In this document: positions 1-14,214 of the stretch, in pieces
Layout of the letters: each line of letters opens with the position of its first letter
Numbering within the stretch: the first letter of the stretch is position 1
Notes under the pieces: model-generated
Database searches by the model: none
Told to the model about the DNA's origin: nothing
What the model saw: the letters and a program-made list of their open reading frames with translations, nothing else
Position numbers and translations under genes: made by a program
Origin: QNFN01 sp964195335
Lineage (GTDB): Bacteria; Pseudomonadota; Gammaproteobacteria; QNFN01
DNA: 14,214 nt
Assembly: GCA_964195335.1 (NCBI GenBank)
Contig: CAXMPC010000172.1
Span: forward strand, 1-14,214
Direction of reading: 5' to 3'

Positions 1-142
1 CGAACGCCTTCATCTCGCCGCCGTGCGCCTCCGCCATCACCTTCGTGATCGCCGCCGTCAGCGTCGTCTTGCCATGGTCCACGTGACCAATCGTCCCCAC
101 GTTTACGTGCGGCTTCGTACGCTCAAACTTTTCCTTCGACAC
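1..142 (-). CDS. tuf: Elongation factor Tu, N-terminal 47 codons (cut by window edge)
   Basis: EF-Tu carries aminoacyl-tRNA to the ribosomal A site as a GTP complex in the cytoplasm. The visible part starts MSKEKFERTKPHVNVGTIGH and runs into the P-loop GHVDHGKTT at about residues 19-27, the G1 motif of EF-Tu, and then LTAAITKV. The start is GTG at 140-142. It is chosen because the protein then matches the family N-terminus and a GAAGAGGT Shine-Dalgarno lies at 151-158, with nine bases between its GAGG core and the GTG. The gene lies 35 bases downstream of fusA with no terminator between them, so it is the last visible gene of the rpsL-rpsG-fusA-tuf (str) operon. The rest of the GTPase domain and domains 2 and 3 are outside the window. 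Whether a second tuf copy exists elsewhere cannot be told. The identification is very safe despite the short length. Confidence 0.96.
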   Translation of the reverse strand, partial: MSKEKFERTKPHVNVGTIGHVDHGKTTLTAAITKVMAEAHGGEMKAF

Positions 143-177
143 GGTTCGTTACCTCTTCACTGACAGCGGGGCCCGGT

Positions 178-2271
<2,094 letters not shown>

Positions 2272-2303
2272 GGCTGCTGGTTCCTCGGACTGTTTATAGA
2301 GCG

Positions 2304-2320
2304 CGCTGGGGTTACCAGCG
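2304..2320 (-). other. Small hairpin enclosing the rpsG stop codon
   Basis: The arms CGCTGG and CCAGCG (six perfect pairs) flank a five-base loop at 2310-2314 that contains the TAA stop of rpsG at 2312-2314. No U-tract follows, so it is not an intrinsic terminator. It may influence ribosome release, RNA stability or coupling to fusA, or it may be chance. Only the pairing is seen; any function is inferred. Confidence 0.35.
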
Positions 2321-2785
2321 GTAGTGAGCGAAGGCTTTGTTGGCCTCGGCCATGCGGTGCGTGTCTTCACGCTTCTTGACCGCACTGCCCCGACCCTCGG
2401 CGGCATCGAGGATTTCACCGCCAAGACGGTGCGCCATGCTCTTCTCGCTGCGTTTGCGAGAGGCGTCGATCAGCCAGCGCATGGCCAGGGTGTCGCGACG
2501 CTTCGGCCGCACCTCGACCGGGACCTGGTAGGTGGCGCCACCGACGCGGCGCGACTTGACCTCGACCACCGGGCTGATGTTCTCCAGCGCCTGGTTGAGC
2601 AGTTCAAGTGACTCGGCCGACTTGTTGCGCTGGGTCACCTGATCAAGGGCACCGTAGACGATGCGCTCGGCGACAGCCTTCTTGCCGCTCTCCATGATCA
2701 TGTTGATGAACTTGGACAGCAACTCGCTGCCGTACTTCGGGTCCGGCAGGCTCTCGCGCTTGGTGGCAGTACTTCTTCTGGACAT
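2312..2785 (-). CDS. rpsG: 30S ribosomal protein S7
   Basis: S7 is a primary binder of the 3' major domain of 16S rRNA. It organises the head of the 30S subunit near the E site. The 157-residue product (usual length 156-179) begins MSRRSTATKRESLPDPKYGS and contains the family stretches NMIMESGKKAVAERIVYGAL and VGGATYQVPVEVRP, then RKRSEKSMAHRLGGEILDAA. It ends HRMAEANKAFAHYRW. The ATG at 2783-2785 is only six bases after the rpsL stop. The upstream sequence offers just a weak AAGGG, inside the last codons of rpsL, so translation is probably coupled to rpsL. In E. coli S7 represses its own operon through a site in a much longer rpsL-rpsG gap; that gap is missing here (see findings). Confidence 0.97.
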   Translation of the reverse strand: MSRRSTATKRESLPDPKYGSELLSKFINMIMESGKKAVAERIVYGALDQVTQRNKSAESLELLNQALENISPVVEVKSRRVGGATYQVPVEVRPKRRDTLAMRWLIDASRKRSEKSMAHRLGGEILDAAEGRGSAVKKREDTHRMAEANKAFAHYRW

Positions 2786-2791
2786 GACGTA

Positions 2792-3166
2792 TCAACCCTT
2801 CGGGCGCTTGGCGCCGTACTTCGAACGGCCCTGGCGACGCTTGTCGACGCCGGAGGTGTCGAGACTGCCGCGCACGACGTGGTAGCGGACACCCGGCAGG
2901 TCCTTGACGCGACCGCCGCGGATCAGCGCGACCGAGTGTTCCTGAAGGTTGTGCCCTTCACCACCGATGTAGCTGGAGACCTCGAAACCGTTGGTCAGGC
3001 GTACGCGCGCGACCTTGCGCAGGGCCGAGTTCGGCTTCTTCGGCGTCGTCGTGTAGACGCGCGTGCAGACGCCACGCTTTTGCGGGCACGCTTCCAGTGC
3101 CGGCACGTTGCTTTTCTCGATCTTGCGCTTGCGCGGCTTGCGCACCAGCTGATTTGTCGTCGCCAT
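2792..3166 (-). CDS. rpsL: 30S ribosomal protein S12
   Basis: S12 sits at the decoding centre of the 30S subunit and monitors codon-anticodon pairing; it is the classic streptomycin-resistance locus. The 124-residue product equals the usual length and is close to E. coli S12 throughout: MATTNQLVRKPRKRK, VPALEACPQKRGVCTRVYTT, PKKPNSALRKV, then GGRVKDLPGVRY. Lys43 and Lys88 (counting Met as 1), the main streptomycin-resistance positions, are both the sensitive wild-type residue. Asp89, the residue methylthiolated by RimO in E. coli, is also present. The ATG at 3164-3166 has a clear AGGAG Shine-Dalgarno (3177-3181) ten bases upstream. It is the first gene of the str operon, behind the promoter at 3241-3269. 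The stop TGA at 2792-2794 is followed six bases later by the rpsG start. Confidence 0.98.
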   Translation of the reverse strand: MATTNQLVRKPRKRKIEKSNVPALEACPQKRGVCTRVYTTTPKKPNSALRKVARVRLTNGFEVSSYIGGEGHNLQEHSVALIRGGRVKDLPGVRYHVVRGSLDTSGVDKRRQGRSKYGAKRPKG

Positions 3167-3190
3167 GGATCGACTGCTCCTGAACCCTAT

Positions 3191-3227
3191 AAAACAAACG
3201 ACAGGCCGCTGCTGCGACGACCTGCCG
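3191..3227 (-). terminator. Terminator-like hairpin with U-tract in the rpsL leader (possible attenuator)
   Basis: In the minus-strand RNA, CGGCAGGTCG (3227 down to 3218) can pair with CGGCCTGTCG (3208 down to 3199) over ten base pairs, two of them G-U, with a nine-base loop. It is followed at once by UUUGUUUU (3198 down to 3191). This has the shape of an intrinsic terminator, although the U-tract is interrupted by one G. It lies between the str promoter and the rpsL Shine-Dalgarno and would start roughly eight bases from the transcript's 5' end. It could be an attenuator, a stop for read-through from rpoC, or a 5'-protecting stem. The structure is seen; the role is inferred. Confidence 0.5.
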
Positions 3228-3240
3228 AGTGAGACGCGGA

Positions 3241-3269
3241 ATTGTAGGCCCGGCCTATCAGGCTGTCAA
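3241..3269 (-). promoter_or_regulatory. Near-consensus sigma70 promoter of the str operon
   Basis: On the minus strand TTGACA (3269-3264, perfect -35) is followed after 17 bases by TACAAT (3246-3241, one mismatch to TATAAT). The start of transcription should be near 3233-3236, leaving a leader of about 70 bases before the rpsL ATG. The discriminator TCCGCG is GC-rich, as in stringently controlled ribosomal promoters. The position in the rpoC-rpsL spacer is exactly where a promoter for rpsL-rpsG-fusA-tuf is expected. A 6-1-6 palindrome (3245-3257) lies in the spacer and touches the -10 element. Confidence 0.85.
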
Positions 3270-3290
3270 GCAACCTGGCGGGCTTTTAGC

Positions 3291-3319
3291 CGGCCCGACC
3301 GCACGCGGCGGCCGGGCCG
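3291..3319 (-). other. GC-rich hairpin just after rpoC, without a U-tract
   Basis: Twelve base pairs (one G-U) form between 3319-3308 and 3302-3291 in the minus-strand RNA around a five-base loop, starting five bases after the rpoC stop. The sequence downstream is GCTAAAAGCC and not a U-run, so it is a poor intrinsic terminator. It may mark the 3' end of the rpoC mRNA by blocking exonucleases, or support factor-dependent termination. Read on the plus strand one pair would be an A-C mismatch, so the fold fits minus-strand RNA better. Confidence 0.5.
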
Positions 3320-3324
3320 TTATT

Positions 3325-7548
<4,224 letters not shown>

Positions 7549-7556
7549 GGTCGTAT

Positions 7557-7561
7557 CTCCT
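7557..7561 (-). promoter_or_regulatory. Shine-Dalgarno deciding the TTG start of rpoC
   Basis: AGGAG on the minus strand lies eight bases before the TTG at 7546-7548. This is the expected spacing, and together with the family N-terminus it fixes a rare TTG start. The only in-frame ATG upstream, at 7701, lies within rpoB. Confidence 0.85.
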
Positions 7562-7600
7562 GCTCGTGTTCGGGTATCGCTACGGCGTGGGAGCGGGACG

Positions 7601-11701
<4,101 letters not shown>

Positions 11702-11717
11702 CGATCTTCCTCGGCTT

Positions 11718-11730
11718 GGTTGTGTCAACC
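11718..11730 (-). other. Short inverted repeat beside the rpoB ribosome-binding site
   Basis: GGTTG and CAACC pair over five bases around a three-base loop, ending five bases before the rpoB GAGGAAG. It could fold as a small hairpin next to the ribosome landing site. The stem is short and may be chance. The TTGACA inside it has no matching -10 element. Confidence 0.25.
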
Positions 11731-11796
11731 TGCGCCAGCCCGGCGGTCGTGCCGGACCCGGTCAGTCCGCTCGGGCGGTCGCCGACCGGAAACGGG

Positions 11797-11825
11797 AAAA
11801 GGCCGGCGGCACAAGGCCGCCAGCC
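11797..11825 (-). terminator. Terminator-like hairpin with U-tract between rplL and rpoB (attenuator)
   Basis: Minus-strand RNA pairs GGCTGGCGGC (11825-11816) with GCCGCCGGCC (11810-11801) over ten base pairs, one G-U, with a five-base loop. UUUU (11800-11797) then CCCGUUU follows. In E. coli a leaky terminator in the same gap lets most transcripts stop after rplL, so RNA polymerase subunits are made at lower levels than L7/L12. The same role is likely here because no rpoB promoter is visible in the 163-base gap (11702-11864). Structure seen; leakiness inferred. Confidence 0.75.
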
Positions 11826-11864
11826 GTTCCGTGTTGCAGGTCCTGTCCTGTGGACAAGACCGGC

Positions 11865-12245
11865 TTACTTGAGCTCGACGCTAGCGCCGGTTTCCTCAAG
11901 TTCACTCTTCAGCTTTTCAGCCTCATCCTTGCTGATGCCTTCCTTGACCGGGCTCGGGACGGCCTCGACCAGGTCCTTGGCTTCTTTAAGGCCCAGACCG
12001 GTCATGCCGCGTACCGCCTTGATCACGCTAACCTTCTTCTCGCCGAAGGAGGTCAGAATGACATCAAACTCGGTCTGTTCCTCGGCTGCGGCGGCATCAC
12101 CACCTGCAGCGGCAGCCGGCGCGGCAGCGACCGCGGCGGCGGCGGAAACGCCAAACTTTTCTTCCATCATGGAGATCAGGTCAACGACCTCCATCACACT
12201 CATCTCGCTGATTGCTTCGAGAATCTCTTCTTTGGACACAGCCAT
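11865..12245 (-). CDS. rplL: 50S ribosomal protein L7/L12
   Basis: L7/L12 is the multi-copy stalk protein of the large subunit. Its mobile C-terminal domain recruits and activates EF-Tu, EF-G, IF2 and RF3. The 126-residue product has the three usual parts: an N-terminal dimerisation helix pair (about 1-32, KEEILEAISEMSVMEVVDLI), an Ala/Gly-rich hinge (about 33-54) and a C-terminal domain (about 55-126) with KVSVIKAVRG and GLGLKEAKDLVE, the GTPase-contact helices. The ATG at 12243-12245 is preceded by AGGAG (12255-12259), nine bases away. The stop is TAA at 11865-11867. It follows rplJ by 62 bases. The hinge is encoded by GCG/GCC-rich sequence, a mild low-complexity stretch that is normal for the family. 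Confidence 0.98.
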   Translation of the reverse strand: MAVSKEEILEAISEMSVMEVVDLISMMEEKFGVSAAAAVAAAPAAAAGGDAAAAEEQTEFDVILTSFGEKKVSVIKAVRGMTGLGLKEAKDLVEAVPSPVKEGISKDEAEKLKSELEETGASVELK

Positions 12246-12307
12246 CTCGATCTACTCCTGATTGGGACGCCGGCGGTCTGTCCGCTGGCTCCGGTTGCTA
12301 TCGACTG

Positions 12308-12835
12308 TCAAGCAGCCTGTTTCTGGTCACGGACCGCGGCGACCGTGCGCACCATCTTGGCGTGCGGCTCGGCCAGCGTACGGACGAACTTCTCGATCGG
12401 CGCCTTCATCACGCCCAGCAGCATGCTCAGTGCCTGATCGCGGGTCGGCAGCGATGCCAGCCGCGCGAGCTCGGAGGCAGGCAACGCCTGGCCATCAATG
12501 GACACCAGCTTTACGACCAGCTTGTCGTGCTTCTTGCTGTAATCATTGATGACGCGCGCTGCCGCACCCGGGTCGGCCTGAGAGAAGGCAAGGATCAACG
12601 GACCTGCCAACTGGTCACTGACGCAGGCAAACTCAGTTCCGTCAAACGCCCGTCGGGCCAACGTATTCTTCACTACGCGAAGGTAGACACCGGCATTGCG
12701 GCTCTCCCGGCGCAGATCGGTCAGCTGGTCGACGGTGAGGCCGCTGTACTCGGCCGCCACGAGGGAAAGAGCCCCCGAAGCGACTTCGGCGACTTCGGCG
12801 ACGACGGCCTTTTTCTGCTCGAATGTCAGACTCAC
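12308..12835 (-). CDS. rplJ: 50S ribosomal protein L10
   Basis: L10 anchors the L7/L12 dimers to 23S rRNA at the GTPase-associated centre. With L12 it represses translation of its own mRNA in E. coli. The 175-residue product (E. coli 165) starts M-SLTFEQKKAVVAEVAEVA and contains GVYLRVVKNTLARRAF (rRNA-binding domain, about residues 50-65). It ends with a long C-terminal helix that binds L12, finishing MVRTVAAVRDQKQAA. The frame is open to an ATG at 12916, but those 27 extra residues lie in the structured leader and match nothing. The GTG at 12833-12835 is chosen because it gives the family N-terminus and has AGAGG at 12845-12849, nine bases upstream. The long leader upstream probably carries the L10-L12 binding site. 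Confidence 0.97.
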   Translation of the reverse strand: MSLTFEQKKAVVAEVAEVASGALSLVAAEYSGLTVDQLTDLRRESRNAGVYLRVVKNTLARRAFDGTEFACVSDQLAGPLILAFSQADPGAAARVINDYSKKHDKLVVKLVSIDGQALPASELARLASLPTRDQALSMLLGVMKAPIEKFVRTLAEPHAKMVRTVAAVRDQKQAA

Positions 12836-13088
12836 CTGGTTACACCTCTCAACAGCAGCCACGGCACGCCGTGACTGCACCCTTGACGACGGACTCCGTC
12901 CGGAGACGGGGCCCACGAATTACGGTGTCCATCACCAGGATCATTCCTGAATCAGGTTGCACCGTCTGCGCAGGCTGGGCGGACCCGATTAAGCACCCCG
13001 GGAGGTGCGCCTGCGGTCTTTGACGGCCGCCGACCGAAGCCGGCGCCCCAAAGCTCTGCGCGGCCACCCGGAGGGCAGCCGCGACTTG
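12836..13088 (-). promoter_or_regulatory. Structured rplJ leader, expected L10 autoregulatory region
   Basis: This 253-base stretch between rplA and rplJ has no convincing gene. In minus-strand order it offers a stem with a UUCG tetraloop (13045-13028); a stem CGCAGGC/GCCTGCG (13015-13009 with 12975-12969) enclosing a hairpin at 13008-12993; a stem ACGGTG/CACCGT (12965-12960 with 12927-12922) enclosing two competing hairpins; CCGTC/GACGG/CCGTC segments (12909-12905, 12900-12896, 12892-12888) that can pair in two exclusive ways; and CACGG/CCGTG (12873-12860) just before the rplJ SD. In E. coli and Bacillus the rplJ leader binds L10-L12 to control synthesis. Location supports that role; the exact binding site was not identified and no strong promoter was seen. 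Confidence 0.6.
13028..13045 (-). other. UUCG-tetraloop hairpin after rplA
   Basis: CGCCGGC (13045-13039) and GTCGGCG (13034-13028) form seven base pairs, one G-U, closed by C-UUCG-G, an unusually stable tetraloop. No U-tract follows, so it is probably an mRNA-stabilising or leader element and not a terminator. Confidence 0.5.
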
Positions 13089-13784
13089 TCAACTTTCCAG
13101 CGTGGACTGGTCCACCGCGAGGCCCGGTCCCATGGTGCTGGAAACCGTCACCTTGCGAAGGTACTGCCCCTTCGCCGCGGCCGGCTTGGCCCGGTTCAGG
13201 TCGACCAGCAGCGCCTCGAGATTCTGGCGCAGGGCGGCGACCTCGAAGCTCACCTTGCCGATCGTGCTGTGGATGATGCCGGCCTTGTCGGTGCGGTAGC
13301 GCACCTGGCCCGCCTTGGCGTTGTACACCGCGCCGGCCACGTCAGGCGTCACGGTGCCGACCTTCGGATTCGGCATCAGACCGCGCGGGCCGAGGATCTG
13401 ACCCAGCTTGCCGACCACGCGCATGGCGTCGGGAGCGGCGATGACGACGTCGAAATCGAGCTGGCCAGCCTGGACCTTCTCGGCCAGGTCCTCGAATCCG
13501 ACCACGTCGGCCCCGGCCTCTTCGGCGGCGGTCGCCAGGGCGCCCTGGGCGAAGACCGCCACGCGCACATTCTTGCCGGTGCCGTTCGGCAGTACGGTCG
13601 AACCGCGCACCACCTGGTCTGACTTGCGCGGGTCGACGCCGAGGTTGACGCTGACGTCGACCGCCTCGTCGAACTTGACGGTCGAGAGCTCCTTGATCAG
13701 GGCCAGTGCCTCGTCAACGCCGTACTGCGTGGTGGCATCGGTCTTCTCACGGATGGTGCGATTGCGTTTGCTGCGTAATGTCAT
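13089..13784 (-). CDS. rplA: 50S ribosomal protein L1
   Basis: L1 forms the mobile L1 stalk near the E site, helps release deacylated tRNA, and in E. coli represses the rplK-rplA mRNA. The 231-residue product (E. coli 234) contains KFDEAVDVSVNLGVDPRKSD and VVRGSTVLPNGTGKNVRVAV. The family signature GPRGLMPNPKVGTVTPDV lies near the centre and KAGIIHSTIGKVSFE follows. The ATG at 13782-13784 is three bases after the rplK stop. A strong GGAGGG (13797-13792) lies inside the last codons of rplK, eight bases from the ATG. The tight spacing implies coupled translation with rplK. The stop TGA at 13089-13091 is followed by the long rplJ leader. Confidence 0.98.
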   Translation of the reverse strand: MTLRSKRNRTIREKTDATTQYGVDEALALIKELSTVKFDEAVDVSVNLGVDPRKSDQVVRGSTVLPNGTGKNVRVAVFAQGALATAAEEAGADVVGFEDLAEKVQAGQLDFDVVIAAPDAMRVVGKLGQILGPRGLMPNPKVGTVTPDVAGAVYNAKAGQVRYRTDKAGIIHSTIGKVSFEVAALRQNLEALLVDLNRAKPAAAKGQYLRKVTVSSTMGPGLAVDQSTLES

Positions 13785-13787
13785 GGC

Positions 13788-14214
13788 TTAGCCCTCCGCC
13801 ACGTCGATGCCCATACTGCGGGCGGTGCCGGCGATGATGAGCACGGCACTGTCGAGATCCGACGCGTTGAGGTCGGGCATCTTGGTCTGCGCGATCTCCT
13901 CGAGCTGAGCGCGGGTCACCGTGCCGACCTTGTCGCGGTTCGGCACGGCGCTACCGCTCTTCAGGCCGAGGGCCTTCTTGAGCAGCACCGAGGCCGGCGG
14001 GGTCTTGGTGATGAAGGTGAAGCTGCGGTCGCTGTAGACCGTAATCACCACCGGGATGGGCAGACCGGGCTCGATCGACTGGCTCTGCGCGTTGAACGCC
14101 TTGCAGAACTCCATGATGTTGACGCCGTGCTGACCCAGCGCCGGACCGACCGGCGGACTGGGATTCGCCTTCCCGGCCGGAACCTGCAGCTTGATGAACG
14201 CCTGGACTTTCTTT
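13788..14214 (-). CDS. rplK: 50S ribosomal protein L11, all but the first two codons
   Basis: L11 binds 23S rRNA at the base of the L7/L12 stalk, takes part in factor-dependent GTP hydrolysis, and is needed for RelA activation; it is the thiostrepton-site protein. The visible frame reads KKVQAFIKLQVPAGKANPSP followed by PVGPALGQHGVNIMEFCKAF, matching L11 from residue 3. Only about five bases (start codon and most of codon 2) lie beyond the window edge, giving about 143 residues in full (E. coli 142). The Pro-rich N-terminal segment that binds thiostrepton is present, and the C-terminal rRNA-binding domain ends SMGIDVAEG. The ATG at 14112-14114 is an internal Met, not the start. Stop TAA at 13788-13790. 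Its promoter is outside the window. Confidence 0.97.
   Translation of the reverse strand, partial: KKVQAFIKLQVPAGKANPSPPVGPALGQHGVNIMEFCKAFNAQSQSIEPGLPIPVVITVYSDRSFTFITKTPPASVLLKKALGLKSGSAVPNRDKVGTVTRAQLEEIAQTKMPDLNASDLDSAVLIIAGTARSMGIDVAEG

Noticed and set aside
1..142. All six Thr codons in the tuf fragment are ACG, hinting at a foreign or converted gene
   Set aside because: ACG is also used in rpsL and at the start of fusA, and 47 codons are too few to judge codon use.
2293..2298. TATAAA on the minus strand before fusA as a -10 element
   Set aside because: No -35-like hexamer at the right distance; the fusA SD lies just downstream and cotranscription with rpsG is sufficient.
2272..2424. 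ATG at 2424 as the fusA start
   Set aside because: It would overlap rpsG by 113 bases and add 51 residues unlike any EF-G; the GTG at 2271 has an SD and the family N-terminus.
11723..11728. TTGACA on the minus strand just before rpoB as a -35 element
   Set aside because: A 16-18 base spacer would place the -10 at the rpoB start codon, and no TATAAT-like sequence is there.
12849..13067. 72-codon frame in the rplJ leader starting at GTG 13067
   Set aside because: No clear SD or recognisable protein; it runs through strongly structured RNA expected to be regulatory.

Overview
The window is a continuous block of housekeeping genes, all on the minus strand. Read in the direction of transcription (high to low coordinates) the order is rplK (5' end cut by the window edge), rplA, rplJ, rplL, rpoB, rpoC, rpsL, rpsG, fusA, tuf (only its first 47 codons are present). 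Every gene was recognised by protein similarity to the E. coli families. The catalytic and zinc-binding residues of the beta' subunit fall at exactly the E. coli residue numbers. The DNA is GC-rich, with G/C-ending codons. Protein sequences and gene order point to a GC-rich gammaproteobacterium, perhaps of the Chromatiales/Xanthomonadales type. The exact order is an inference and cannot be settled from these conserved genes by eye.

Region by region (+ coordinates). 13788-14214 rplK and 13089-13784 rplA are three bases apart, with an SD for rplA inside the end of rplK. 12836-13088 is a 253-base untranslated leader rich in alternative hairpins, expected to be the L10 autoregulatory leader. 12308-12835 is rplJ and 11865-12245 is rplL. 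11702-11864 is the rplL-rpoB spacer, with a hairpin plus U-tract that looks like the known partial terminator of rplKAJL-rpoBC operons. 7601-11701 is rpoB. 3325-7548 is rpoC, which begins at TTG. 3167-3324 is the rpoC-rpsL spacer. It holds a GC hairpin after rpoC, a near-consensus sigma70 promoter (TTGACA, 17 bases, TACAAT) for the str operon, and a terminator-like hairpin in the rpsL leader. rpsL, rpsG, fusA and tuf follow with gaps of 6, 40 and 35 bases.

The products act together in gene expression. L11, L1, L10 and L7/L12 build the ribosomal stalks that recruit GTPases. Beta and beta' form the RNA polymerase core. S12 and S7 are decoding-centre and head proteins of the 30S subunit, and EF-G and EF-Tu are the elongation GTPases.

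No mobile element, CRISPR array, RNA gene or undescribed gene system was found. The observations worth a second look are regulatory: the attenuator-like hairpin and the palindrome at the str promoter, a 6-base rpsL-rpsG gap that leaves no room for an E. coli-type S7 repressor site, the switch-like rplJ leader, and a Gln in RpoB where E. coli has Pro535.
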